Positions 55,007 through 63,359 of a stretch of DNA of 64,000 nucleotides are shown in pieces. Within the stretch, counting starts at the first letter, position 1, and each line of letters opens with the position of its first letter. The position numbers and the translations under genes were made by a program. The notes beneath the pieces are model-generated. The model was not told where the DNA came from and ran no database searches. It saw only the letters and a list, made by a program, of their open reading frames with translations. This DNA comes from JANWHQ01 sp963775275 (lineage in GTDB: Bacteria > Pseudomonadota > Alphaproteobacteria > Caulobacterales > Caulobacteraceae), in assembly GCA_963775275.1 (NCBI GenBank), contig CAVZII010000005.1, positions 3,286,001 through 3,350,000 of the forward strand, read 5' to 3'.

Positions 55007-56539
55007 TCAGACCCCAAGCCGAATCCCCTGCGCTGGCCCATGTTGAGCGGTCGCGGACTGCCCCAGCCAGCTTCTCAGCCTGTCGACCCCTTCGGCAGGC
55101 ATGTGCAGACCGAGCTTTGATCGGCGCCAAAGGATGTCCTCAGCCGTGTAGGCCCATTCCTCGCGCCGCAGGTAGTCCGCTTCGGCCTCCGTCAGCCCCG
55201 CGCCGAAGTGTTCTCCCAAGTCCGAAAGTGCGCGCGCCGGCCCGACGACCCGCCAGGCGCGCGTCCCGTACGCCTGGGCCCAGCGTCGGGCCGTCGCCGA
55301 GGGAAGAAAGCCCGTTCGTTCGACGAGCTCGGCGGCGAACCGTTCAAGGTCTCCGTCAGGAACATCCCCGCCGGGCAGCACGGCCGCGCCGGTCCATGCC
55401 GGGCGCAGGCCGGGCAGAATGGGGCGCAGCCCTTCAAGGGCCGCCTCGGCCAGGGCGCGATGGGTGGTGATCTTGCCTCCGAACACCGACAGCACACGGG
55501 CCGGCGTGTCGAGCTGGAGCAGGTAGTCGCGGCTGACCTTGGAGGGCTCGACCGCTTCCACCTCGTCGTAGAGAGCGCGAAGACCGGCATAGCGCCAGAC
55601 CACGTCCGAGGGCGTAATCCCGGCGATCAGGTAACGGTTGACCGACTGGCAGAGATAATCGACCTCGGCGTCCGCCACCCCGACCTGGCCGGGCGGGCCC
55701 TCCCATTCGACGTCGGTCGTGCCGATCAGGGTGAACCGGTCCTCGTAGGGGATGGCGAAGACGATGCGCCGGTCGGGGTTCTGCAGCACATAGGCGTGTT
55801 CGCCCGCGAACAGCCTGCGCGTGACGATGTGGCTGCCCTTGACCAGTCGCAGCGGCGAGGCGCGCTGACGCCCGAGCAGGGCTTCGAGCACGCATCCGGC
55901 CCAGGCCCCGCTCGCATTGACCAGGACCGTGGCGCGAACCTCCCGGACCTGCGGGCTGTCGCCGCTCTGGATTTGAACGATCCATCCGTCCCTTTCGGGG
56001 CATGCGCCAACCATGCGGGCGCGCGTGAGGATCGTCGCTCCGCGCTCGCGCGCGTCCATCGCATTGGCGATGACGAGACGGCTGTCGTCGCCCCAGCAGT
56101 CGGAATAGACGAAGCCGCGTGTGAACCCCTGTTGCAGCTGTCCGGCAAACGGCGGCGCTCGGAGGCTGACCGTGGCTGACCTGGGCAAACGCCGCCGTCC
56201 CCCGAGATGATCGTAGAGCAGCAGGCCCAGGCGGATCATCCACCCCGGACGCATGGAACGGTCGCGCGGCAGGATGAACCGTAGCGGTCGGATGAGGTGG
56301 GGCGCGGAACGCATCAGCCGCTCGCGCTCGGCGAGCGCTTCGGCCACCAGGCGGAACTCGAAGTGCTCCAGGTAGCGCAGGCCGCCGTGGATCAGCTTGG
56401 TGCTGGCCGAAGACGTGTGCGCGCCCAAGTCATCCTGCTCGACCAGCAGCACGCGCGCGCCGCGGCCGGCGGCGTCCCGCGCGATCGCGGCGCCGTTGAT
56501 GCCTCCACCGATGACGAGCAGGTCGAACTGTCCGAGCAT
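55007..56539 (-). CDS. glpD: Aerobic glycerol-3-phosphate dehydrogenase
   Basis: The 510-residue flavoprotein oxidises glycerol-3-phosphate to dihydroxyacetone phosphate at the membrane and passes electrons to quinone. The FAD-binding start DLLVIGGGINGAAIARDAAG, STKLIHGGLRYLEHFEFRLV (given in parts), TDVEWEGPPG and VFGGKITTHRALAE are characteristic. The ATG at 56539 immediately precedes the FAD fold; a longer frame upstream is the remnant of another gene. First gene of the glp operon, with TTTCG repeats just upstream. Confidence 0.95.
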   Translation of the reverse strand: MLGQFDLLVIGGGINGAAIARDAAGRGARVLLVEQDDLGAHTSSASTKLIHGGLRYLEHFEFRLVAEALAERERLMRSAPHLIRPLRFILPRDRSMRPGWMIRLGLLLYDHLGGRRRLPRSATVSLRAPPFAGQLQQGFTRGFVYSDCWGDDSRLVIANAMDARERGATILTRARMVGACPERDGWIVQIQSGDSPQVREVRATVLVNASGAWAGCVLEALLGRQRASPLRLVKGSHIVTRRLFAGEHAYVLQNPDRRIVFAIPYEDRFTLIGTTDVEWEGPPGQVGVADAEVDYLCQSVNRYLIAGITPSDVVWRYAGLRALYDEVEAVEPSKVSRDYLLQLDTPARVLSVFGGKITTHRALAEAALEGLRPILPGLRPAWTGAAVLPGGDVPDGDLERFAAELVERTGFLPSATARRWAQAYGTRAWRVVGPARALSDLGEHFGAGLTEAEADYLRREEWAYTAEDILWRRSKLGLHMPAEGVDRLRSWLGQSATAQHGPAQGIRLGV

Positions 56540-56580
56540 TCGCGTGCCTTGGTGGTCGCGTTTCAAATGATGGTCAACCG

Positions 56581-56597
56581 CTTTCGTTATTTGCGTT
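56581..56597 (-). promoter_or_regulatory. Possible GlpR operator before glpD
   Basis: CTTTCGTTATTTGCGTT lies 42-58 bases before the glpD start. It contains two TTCGTT/TTGCGTT units 10 bases apart and resembles the repeats before the esterase and the second TonB receptor. Known GlpR sites are TTTCG-rich, so regulation by the nearby GlpR-like gene is plausible. Confidence 0.4.
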
Positions 56598-56652
56598 AGA
56601 CAGTTCGGTTGAAGGCCCGCAGGTTGGGCCCGCTGGCCATGCGGGTGGGTCC

Positions 56653-56798
56653 GGTCAGAGATCGATGCGCCTGACGGGCAGCATGGCTGGCGGAACAATG
56701 CGCTCTTCGTCAGCCGGGCTTGGCTCGTTCCGCAGATCAGGAGCGACGCCACAAGGCAGGCGCTCGCGGCGAGGCCGCGCTTCCCGAGCTGGGGGCGC
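56653..56798 (-). pseudogene. Remnant of a secreted hydrolase leader
   Basis: Directly after the TauD stop the minus strand reads a signal-peptide-like LAASACLVASLLICGTSQA. This is almost the same as LAASACLVASLLTCG at the start of the broken hydrolase at 41439 and similar to the protein starting at 63895. One base is missing in the leader compared with the 41439 copy, and no hydrolase domain follows before glpD. It appears to be a truncated duplicate. Confidence 0.55.
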
Positions 56799-57686
56799 TC
56801 AAGACGCCGCCTCGGTCATGGCTTCGGCGACCGGGGTCTCGGGCGCGTATTCGTCGATCGTCGTGCGCCGGCAGTCGCGCTTGTAGCGGTCGCGCTCATA
56901 AGGCGTCGCGGCGTGCATGGTGCAGCGGTTGTCCCAGATCACCAGGTCCCCCTGCCGCCACTTGTGCGAATAGATGTACTTCTCCTGGGTCGCAAAGGCG
57001 TAGAGCTCGTCCAGCAGCGCCGCCCCGTCGGCTTCGCTCCAGCCGACGACGCCGACGGCATGCCAGCCCATGTAGAGCGCCTTGCGCCCGCTCGCGGAAA
57101 CACGCACGAGCGGATGCGGCGTCGGGGGATAAAGCCTTCGCAGCTCGTCCGTGCCGAACGCGACGCCGCGACGCTCGAATGCGCCGAAGAGGTCGTGGAC
57201 GGCGGCGAGGCCCTCGATCCGGTCCTTCGTCTGCTGCGGCAGGTCCTGATAGACCGCGCGCATGTCGATGTAGTTCGTATTGGCGCCCTCGGGCGGCACG
57301 ATGTGGCCGAGCAGGAGCGACCACTTGGTCGGCGCTGTGTTGAAGGGGCTGTCGGTATGGAACCCTTCAAGGATCTTCTGGGTCCGGGCGTCCATCATCG
57401 TCGGGGCGATGTCGCCGTTGGCGTCGAGATTGGTGACGTCGTAGAGCTCGGGGGCGACGCCGGGCCGCCGGCTCGCTTCCGCCGGCGGCGGCAGGTCGAG
57501 CGACCCGAACGCCAGGCTGAAGCGGATGTGGTCCTCGTCCTTGAGGCTGGCGTCTCGGATGACGCAGACGGCGTACCTCGCCATGGCGTCCTCGACGGCC
57601 CGGATCGTCTCGGGCGTGATCGGCGCCGACGTGTCCAGCCCGACGATCTCGGCGGCGAACAGCGGGTGAAGCTGATTGATCTGCAT
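56799..57686 (-). CDS. TauD/TfdA-family Fe(II)/2-oxoglutarate dioxygenase
   Basis: The 295-residue enzyme has HTD in GFHTDSPF (about residue 110) and the distal His in NRCTMHAATPYERDRYKRD, with the oxoglutarate-binding Arg in CRRTT. The opening HPLFAAEIVGLDTSAPIT is typical of the TfdA side of the family, whose members hydroxylate or cleave aryloxyalkanoates and similar acids. It follows the CmcJ/NvfI-type gene after 36 bases, so the two oxygenase-like genes form an operon behind a GCGAAAATAGTG motif. Substrate unknown. Confidence 0.92.
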   Translation of the reverse strand: MQINQLHPLFAAEIVGLDTSAPITPETIRAVEDAMARYAVCVIRDASLKDEDHIRFSLAFGSLDLPPPAEASRRPGVAPELYDVTNLDANGDIAPTMMDARTQKILEGFHTDSPFNTAPTKWSLLLGHIVPPEGANTNYIDMRAVYQDLPQQTKDRIEGLAAVHDLFGAFERRGVAFGTDELRRLYPPTPHPLVRVSASGRKALYMGWHAVGVVGWSEADGAALLDELYAFATQEKYIYSHKWRQGDLVIWDNRCTMHAATPYERDRYKRDCRRTTIDEYAPETPVAEAMTEAAS

Positions 57687-57722
57687 GCCTGTCTGCCTCG
57701 GTCCGCCTGGCGATGCGGTCCC

Positions 57723-58550
57723 CTAGTCGAGCACCGCGATCGTGCGGATCTCGTAGCTCGTTCGCTTGGGCGAGCCCGGGCGGGAGGTCGGGTCCTCGAA
57801 GGCGGTGTGGGCCGTCATCCGCAGGCTGGGGTCCTCGGTGTCGTGCAACCGGAAGGCCAGAACCTCACTGGGCTGCATGTCCGGGTAGTAGAACCAGCGA
57901 TGGGCGGGACTGTGGGCCAGGACGAATCCGCCCGAATCGAAGCCGCCCGCGAAGTCGTCGCTCTCCCGCGTCTCCGGCTTGCCGAAGCTCACCTTGAGGA
58001 AGTCGCCCGGCGCGACACTGCTGGCGTCGCAGACCGCCAGCGGCATGTTCTCCACCGGCCGCACCGGCGTCCACAGGTTGATGTTGACCAGGCGGCGACG
58101 CGCGAGCTCTTCGCCCCGCTCGGGCGCCAGCCTCCGCACCCAGGTGCGCAGGGTGTCGGCGTCGAAGTCCACGTGGGCCATGAAGGCAGGACCGCCCCCG
58201 AGCTCCTCCTCCCCGCCCCGCAGGATCCCGAGAAGGGGGAATACCTCCTGCGCGCCGGTCAGCTGCTCGATCAGCCGGCGCACCTGCGGATGCCAGCGCC
58301 GCTCGACGTCCGTCTCGTCGGTGAAGTCGATGTCGGTCGTGCGCTCCAGCAACGTGAACCCGCAGGCATCGAAGGACCGCGCCTCCAGCCGCGCATTGCT
58401 GATGCGCATCCTGTGGTCCTCGAGCGCGAAATCGAAGTCCTGGTTGCCCCAGATGCGGCCGCCGTCGGCGGCGCGCTCGGGGTACTTGATGATCGCTTCG
58501 ACATAGGGCGGAGCCCGGGTCGCGACGGATGCGGCGATCGACACTGCCAT
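57723..58550 (-). CDS. CmcJ/NvfI-family oxidoreductase
   Basis: The 275-residue protein matches the CmcJ/NvfI (AsaB-like) non-haem oxygenase family: FMAHVDFDADTLRTWVR with the likely HxD metal ligands, LVNINLWTPV, PVENMPLAVCDA, and a late His region in LAHSPAHRWFYYPDM with Arg in LAFRLHDTED. Members include methoxylation and desaturation enzymes in fungal and bacterial natural-product pathways. The exact reaction cannot be read here. It starts an operon with the TauD gene; its promoter region of 60 bases contains motif copy 2. Confidence 0.85.
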   Translation of the reverse strand: MAVSIAASVATRAPPYVEAIIKYPERAADGGRIWGNQDFDFALEDHRMRISNARLEARSFDACGFTLLERTTDIDFTDETDVERRWHPQVRRLIEQLTGAQEVFPLLGILRGGEEELGGGPAFMAHVDFDADTLRTWVRRLAPERGEELARRRLVNINLWTPVRPVENMPLAVCDASSVAPGDFLKVSFGKPETRESDDFAGGFDSGGFVLAHSPAHRWFYYPDMQPSEVLAFRLHDTEDPSLRMTAHTAFEDPTSRPGSPKRTSYEIRTIAVLD

Positions 58551-58591
58551 TCCTCTTGAAGCCTTCAGCTGAGCATCGTCCCCTGCCGGCG

Positions 58592-58612
58592 CCGGAAATA
58601 GTGGCGTGAATT
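58592..58612 (+). promoter_or_regulatory. GCGAAAATAGTG...AATT motif, copy 2
   Basis: CCGGAAATAGTG then GCGTG and AATT, 42-62 bases before the CmcJ-type gene. It overlaps the stop codon of the luciferase-like gene. The least perfect of the four copies. Confidence 0.5.
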
Positions 58613-59804
58613 ATTCCGCCGCGACGGCCTCGGCGAAGGGCACGGACCTGATCTTGTGCGCCTGCAGGCGGGGCAGCACTTCCGCGCCGATCCGCCGGAC
58701 CTGGTTCAGGAACATCTCCTGCGGCATGTGGCCGCGATTGCAGACCAGCAGCACCGACTCCGCGCCCGCCTCGTCGCACTCGGCGATGATCCGTTCGCAC
58801 ACCTCCTCGGCCGTCCCGATGGGCATGTGCTCGGCGGCGGCGCGGACCGTGTCCATGGTCCACTCGGTGAAGACGGTGGCGTCCTCGGCCAGGGTGCCCT
58901 TGGGGCCCATGCGCAGATGCTCGAAGGCCGTGGAGCTGTAGTAGCCCTTCGGCACGTCCCCCTGGCGCAGGTGGTCGTAGAGCAGGAGGGTGTTGAACAG
59001 GTAGAGCAGATAGGGCCCGTACTCCTCGATCGCCTTGGCCTTGGAGTCGGCCACGTAGCAGTCGACCATGATGTTGAGGCGGTCGGGCGTGACCTTGCGC
59101 CCGTGGCGCGCCATGCTTCGCGCGTAGTGGCGGATGGTGTCCTCGCGCACCGGACCGGCGAACACCCCCGGCGTGATCGCAATGTCGTTGGCCGCCGCCC
59201 ACTCGATGGTCTCGCGCGAGCCGGTCGCCGGGACCCAGACCGGCGGGTGCGGCTGCTGCACCGGCCGCGGCCAGATCGAGACGTCCCGGTAGCTGTGGAA
59301 CTGGCCGTCGAAGGAGAAGCTCTCCTCGGTCCAGGCCCGGCGGATGATCTCGAACGCCTCCTCGAACCTGGCGCGGGACTCCGCCATCGGCACGTTGAAG
59401 ATCCTGTACTCGCGCGGCGCGCCCCGCCCGACCCCGGCGATCAGCCGTCCGGCGGAGAGGCAGTCCAGCATCGCCAACTCCTCGGCCATCCGCAGCGGCT
59501 CATGGATCGGGAGGAGATTGGCGTAGATCAGGATCTTCAGCCGGCTGGTCATCTTCGAGATCGCCGCGGCGATCAGGTTGGGCGAGTTGCCGAGCCCGTA
59601 GGGCGTCCCGTGGTGCTCGTTGATGGCGACGCCGTCGAAGCCCTGGCGCTCCAGCTCCACCCACGCCTCCAGGTGCTGCGAATAGGTGTCTATCGCCACT
59701 TGCGGATCGAAGTGCCGTCGCCCGAGCTTCGGCATCTTGCCGTCTATGCGGAACTTGTCGACGCTCTCACCATAGGCGAGCCAATCGAAGACGAATACCT
59801 TCAT
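58611..59804 (-). CDS. LLM-class flavin-dependent oxidoreductase (luciferase-like)
   Basis: The 397-residue protein has the bacterial-luciferase TIM-barrel pattern: EAWVELERQGFDGVAINEHHG, LKILIYANLLPIHEPLRMAEE and LSAGRLIAGVGRGAPREY near the FMN phosphate, then PVWVPATGS. Such enzymes use FMNH2 and oxygen, for example in Baeyer-Villiger or monooxygenase reactions. The 60-base gap to the CmcJ-type gene and the separate dyad at its own start suggest separate control. It probably takes part in the same catabolic pathway. Confidence 0.9.
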   Translation of the reverse strand: MKVFVFDWLAYGESVDKFRIDGKMPKLGRRHFDPQVAIDTYSQHLEAWVELERQGFDGVAINEHHGTPYGLGNSPNLIAAAISKMTSRLKILIYANLLPIHEPLRMAEELAMLDCLSAGRLIAGVGRGAPREYRIFNVPMAESRARFEEAFEIIRRAWTEESFSFDGQFHSYRDVSIWPRPVQQPHPPVWVPATGSRETIEWAAANDIAITPGVFAGPVREDTIRHYARSMARHGRKVTPDRLNIMVDCYVADSKAKAIEEYGPYLLYLFNTLLLYDHLRQGDVPKGYYSSTAFEHLRMGPKGTLAEDATVFTEWTMDTVRAAAEHMPIGTAEEVCERIIAECDEAGAESVLLVCNRGHMPQEMFLNQVRRIGAEVLPRLQAHKIRSVPFAEAVAAE

Positions 59805-59816
59805 CTTTCTGTTCCT

Positions 59817-59829
59817 ATACTAAGAGTAT
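59817..59829. promoter_or_regulatory. Palindrome before the luciferase-like gene
   Basis: ATACT-AAG-AGTAT is a perfect five-base-arm dyad 13-25 bases before the ATG of the minus-strand gene. It could be an operator overlapping the ribosome-binding or -10 region. Confidence 0.4.
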
Positions 59830-59895
59830 TCTTGACTTGGCTCAATGTAGCGCGCACATTTGCCCTTGTTCAACTTCAGTCGAAGCGGGGACAGC

Positions 59896-60201
59896 ATGAA
59901 GCGCATTTTCGCGGCCATCGTCCAGCGGACATCGATGTGGGACCAGGGCAAGCCGCCGCCGGAGCAGCCTGGTTTCGACGCTCACGTCGGCTTCATGGGG
60001 TCGCTGGAGGCGGAGGGGTTCATCGCCCTGGCCGGGCTGATGCAGGCCAGCAACGACGTCCTGTTCATATTCCGGGCCGAGAGCGAGGCGGAGGTGCGCG
60101 AGCGCCTGCTTCGGGACCCCTGGCTCACGGAAGGGCGCACGCGGCTCGTGCGCCTCGAGGAGCTGGCGATGCCCAATCCTCCGTCCTGGGCCAGCGGCTA
60201 G
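59896..60201 (+). CDS. YciI-like protein (dimeric alpha/beta barrel)
   Basis: The 101-residue protein begins KRIFAAIVQRTSMWDQGKP and continues with HVGFMGSLEAEGFIALAGLM and FIFRAESEAEVRERLLRDPW, which fits the YciI-like ferredoxin-fold family. The ATG at 59896 follows a GGGGAC site; a longer frame upstream is not supported. Related proteins act as small lyases or dehalogenases, or are of unknown function. It is divergent from the luciferase-like gene. Confidence 0.8.
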   Translation: MKRIFAAIVQRTSMWDQGKPPPEQPGFDAHVGFMGSLEAEGFIALAGLMQASNDVLFIFRAESEAEVRERLLRDPWLTEGRTRLVRLEELAMPNPPSWASG

Positions 60202-60262
60202 CGTGCGCAAGCTTCACTCCGGTCTCGCCGATGAGGAAGGCGACAGTGCGGGCGCCCCGGGC

Positions 60263-60283
60263 GCGAAAATAGTGGCGACAATT
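60263..60283 (+). promoter_or_regulatory. GCGAAAATAGTG...AATT motif, copy 3
   Basis: GCGAAAATAGTG then GCGAC and AATT, 96-116 bases before the GntR gene start. It suggests autoregulation. Confidence 0.55.
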
Positions 60284-60378
60284 CAACGGCCAGCGAGCCC
60301 GGCGCTCGCAGGGGCGTGGTCGCGGGCGACTTGCATCGGGCGGCGGTTGTGGCTCCATGGCGTCAGGGAGACGACGCC

Positions 60379-61794
60379 ATGAACGTGGCCGCGCGCATCT
60401 ATGCCGCCTCCACCAGCGAAGAGGAGGCGGACGGCCGGCTGGCCGAGGAGCTGGCGAGGCGGATCGAGGATGACATCGCTTCGCGGGACCTCCCGCCGGG
60501 CGGCGCCCTCGGCTCGCTGCGCGAGCTGTCCGAACGCTACGCGGTGGGCCGCTCGGTCGCCCGCGAGGCCATGGGACTGCTCGAACGGCGGGGCCTGGGG
60601 CGGCTGCGGCCCGGGCCCCGCGGCGGTTTCGTGCTGGCCAAGCCTCAGCCCGAGGTGATCGCCGAGGCGCTGGCGGAACACTTCCGCGCGGGCGGGGTCG
60701 CCATGCGTCAGCTCATGGACGCGCGGGAGGCCGTGGACCTGATGGCGGCGCGGCTGGCCGCTGCGGCCAGGCCCGCGCCCGCCGAGCTGGGGCGGCTCGA
60801 CAAGGCCTACGCGGCCGGCGGCCTGACCGGCCGGCTCGCGGCGCGGGCGGAGATCGCCCGGTTGGCCGGCGAGCCGCTCCTGCGCCTGCTCGTCGAATGC
60901 CTGAACAGCCTCACCGTCCATTTCGGCGGCGTCGAGGCGCCGCCGGCGCTCGATGATCGCCGCCAAGCGGCCGCGATGCGTCGCGCTCTGGTCGTGGGCG
61001 ACGTCAGGATGGCGGCGGACGCGGCTCTCCGGAGTCATCACGAGCTCGGCGCCTGGCTGGTCGAGCGGCCGGCGGCGCTACGTCCCGCGTCCGCGACGGC
61101 TGCTCGCGCTCCGGCCGGAGCCGGGACGCTGTCGGCGCTCATCGCGCGCCGGCTCACGGCCGAGATCGCCGCCGGCGGCGCGGCCGGGACGCGGCTCGGC
61201 TCGGAGTGGGATCTGTGCGAGCGCTTCAACGTCAGCCGGTTGACGTTGCGCCAGGCCATCCGGCTCTTGCAGGACAGCGGACTGGTCGAATGCCGTCGGG
61301 GCCGCGGCAATGGCCTGCTGGTCCGCGACCGGCGCTCGGCGGGCGCCATCCGGCTCATGCTGGCCTACCTTATCGGCGAGAGGCTGGACCCGATGACGGC
61401 GGGGGCGCTGCTCTTCCAGATCAACTGCTTCGTTCCGGCGCTAGCGGTGAGCCGCGCCGACGCGGGACAGCGGCGGGAGCTCGAAGCCGCGCTCGCGCGG
61501 GTGGAAGGCCGCGAGTTTTTCGATCGCTTCGACCTCCTGGGCCTGGTCCATTGCGTGTCGCGCGCGGCCGACAGCCCGATCATCGACCTGTTCTCCAGGT
61601 GCCTGGCCGCCTACGAGGCCCGCTTCCGGCCATCCCTGGCCGAGCGCCTGCCTGCGCGCGCCCAGGCCAGCTACTTCCGGCTGATGCGGCGGCTGCTGGA
61701 GGGGCCGCCGCTGGGCGCTGGCGGAAGGGTCGAGCGGGCGAAGGCGGAGTCCGCCGCGCTCATGCTGGAGATGAGCCGGAGCCGCCCGCTTTGA
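60379..61794 (+). CDS. GntR-family regulator with two DNA-binding domains
   Basis: The 471-residue protein carries two FadR/GntR winged helices. The first (about 20-90) reads LRELSERYAVGRSVAREAMG with RGGFVLAKPQ as wing; the second (about 245-320) reads DLCERFNVSRLTLRQAIRLL with RRGRGNGLLVRD. Each is followed by a helical region that may be a divergent FCD-type ligand domain (about 95-235 and 325-465). So a single chain could form an intramolecular pseudo-dimer. Standard family members have one such unit of ~230-250 residues. The start at 60379 is supported by GGGAG. The end overlaps the convergent MFS gene by 35 bases. Confidence 0.85.
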   Translation: MNVAARIYAASTSEEEADGRLAEELARRIEDDIASRDLPPGGALGSLRELSERYAVGRSVAREAMGLLERRGLGRLRPGPRGGFVLAKPQPEVIAEALAEHFRAGGVAMRQLMDAREAVDLMAARLAAAARPAPAELGRLDKAYAAGGLTGRLAARAEIARLAGEPLLRLLVECLNSLTVHFGGVEAPPALDDRRQAAAMRRALVVGDVRMAADAALRSHHELGAWLVERPAALRPASATAARAPAGAGTLSALIARRLTAEIAAGGAAGTRLGSEWDLCERFNVSRLTLRQAIRLLQDSGLVECRRGRGNGLLVRDRRSAGAIRLMLAYLIGERLDPMTAGALLFQINCFVPALAVSRADAGQRRELEAALARVEGREFFDRFDLLGLVHCVSRAADSPIIDLFSRCLAAYEARFRPSLAERLPARAQASYFRLMRRLLEGPPLGAGGRVERAKAESAALMLEMSRSRPL

Positions 61795-63151
61795 GATCCT
61801 GCCTCAGGGTCCGCGCGGCGAGCAGGTAACAGGCCGCGGCCAGGACGAAGACCGCCTGCACCGCCATCAGCGCGCTGCGCAGGCCCGCCGTGGAAGCCGC
61901 GTGGCAGGCCGCTTGCGCCGCCGCCGGGGCGCCCGGCCCCGCCAGGCCGCCGGGGCAGCTGGAGAGGAAGTCGCCTCCTGCGAAGGCGCTCCTGGCGAAC
62001 AGGTCGCTCGCGAGACCGAGCAGGGTGGGGCCCAGCCCCGCGCCGACCAGCCCCGCGGCCATGGCGAACAGGGCGGCCGCGAAGGCCCGCGTGTGCGGTC
62101 CGGCCAGGTTCTGCACGCTGGCCTGGGTCGGCGCGGTGCAGGCGGCCAGCGCCAGGTTCGCGACCCAGATGAAGGCCATGGAGACCCAGGGGCTCGTGGA
62201 CGCGAAGGCGCCGAGGTAGGCCGGCGCCGCCAGCACCTGCGCGAGGGCGGGGCCCCACATCAGCCAGCGCGGGTCCTTCCGCGCCAGCCGGTCGAAGCCG
62301 AAGCCTCCCGCCAGCATGCCAAGGCCGTTGGAAGTAAAGGCCACCGCCCCGAACACGGCGGCGGCGAGGGCGAGCGGAAGCCCGAAGCTGCGCAAGTAGA
62401 ACGGGAGCACGAACTGTGCGACGGCGTTCATGCCGAAGCCGCTCACGGTGAAGCCGAGGAGCAGGCGTCGGAGCGTGGGCCTGGACCACAGCTCGCGCAC
62501 CGTCGCGCCCAGGGCCGGCGGCTTGACGGGCGCGGGCCGGCCTTCGGCGAGCCCGCGCGGCGGCTCGCGCAGGGTGAGCCAGACGATGAGCGCCACGAGA
62601 AGGCCCGGCGCGCCGACGACGATGAAGGCCATCCGCCAGCCCCACTGCGCGGCGGCCCATCCGCCGACCGTCTGTCCGATCAGGAAGCCGAAGGGGGCGC
62701 CGAGCGCGATGATCCCCATGACCGAGCCCCGCCGGTCCGCCGGGAAGTGGTCCGCCAGCAGCGAGGCGGACGACGGCAGGAAGCCGGCCTCGCCGATCCC
62801 GACCCCGATGCGCCCCAGGAGCATGCCGCCGAACCCGGTCGCCATCCCGCAGGCGGCGCTCGCCACCGACCAGGCCGCCACGCAGACCGCGATCAGCCCC
62901 TTGCGGCTCACCCGCTCCGCCAGCCAGCCGAGCGGCAGGCCCAGGACCGAGTAGAGGATGGCGAAGCCCAGTCCCTGCAGCATGCCGAGCTCAGTATCGG
63001 TAAGCTTCAGGTCCTCCTTGATCGGCTGGGCCAGCACCGAGAGCACGGCCCGGTCGGCGAAGTTCATGGCGCTGACGAGCAGGAGCACGGCGACGAGCCA
63101 CCGCTGGTAGCCGGGCCTCAGCAGCGGATGGCCGGGCGCATCAGCACCCAT
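61760..63151 (-). CDS. MFS transporter, spinster-like group
   Basis: The 463-residue carrier has 12 predicted helices. Typical elements are FADRAVLSVLAQPIKEDLKL in helix 1, GWLAERVSRKGLIAV in the first loop, RIGVGIGEAGFLPSSASLLAD and RRGSVMGIIALGAPFG. This pattern is common in sphingomonads and caulobacters next to TonB receptors and dioxygenases. It probably imports an organic acid or sterol-like product. Its start overlaps the end of the small gene upstream, which places both under motif copy 4. Confidence 0.9.
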   Translation of the reverse strand: MGADAPGHPLLRPGYQRWLVAVLLLVSAMNFADRAVLSVLAQPIKEDLKLTDTELGMLQGLGFAILYSVLGLPLGWLAERVSRKGLIAVCVAAWSVASAACGMATGFGGMLLGRIGVGIGEAGFLPSSASLLADHFPADRRGSVMGIIALGAPFGFLIGQTVGGWAAAQWGWRMAFIVVGAPGLLVALIVWLTLREPPRGLAEGRPAPVKPPALGATVRELWSRPTLRRLLLGFTVSGFGMNAVAQFVLPFYLRSFGLPLALAAAVFGAVAFTSNGLGMLAGGFGFDRLARKDPRWLMWGPALAQVLAAPAYLGAFASTSPWVSMAFIWVANLALAACTAPTQASVQNLAGPHTRAFAAALFAMAAGLVGAGLGPTLLGLASDLFARSAFAGGDFLSSCPGGLAGPGAPAAAQAACHAASTAGLRSALMAVQAVFVLAAACYLLAARTLRQDLKAGGSGSSPA

Positions 63152-63359
63152 CCGCGGACCCCACGAGGATCTCCGCCGTCTCCTCCGGCAAGGCCAGCAT
63201 CACGTCGCGGCCGCAAGGGAGCTCGTGGCGGCGCCGTCCCGGCTTTGGCCCGGCGCCGCCGGCCAGAAGCGCGAACTCCCACCGACTGTCGGCGTGCGGA
63301 CGCCAGGACCAAAGCTCCGCCCTGGCCTCGGCCAGTCCCACGTAAGGCGTCGCGCCCAT
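63141..63359 (-). CDS. Small conserved-looking protein of unknown function (72 residues)
   Basis: An ATG at 63359 preceded by GGAGG opens a 72-codon frame that overlaps the MFS start by 11 bases, which fits a translationally coupled pair. The product contains GLAEARAELWSWRPHADSRW and LPEETAEILVG and has no signal or membrane segment. I do not recognise the family. A longer frame upstream to 63863 lacks coding character. Motif copy 4 lies 65 bases before its start. Confidence 0.55.
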   Translation of the reverse strand: MGATPYVGLAEARAELWSWRPHADSRWEFALLAGGAGPKPGRRRHELPCGRDVMLALPEETAEILVGSADGC

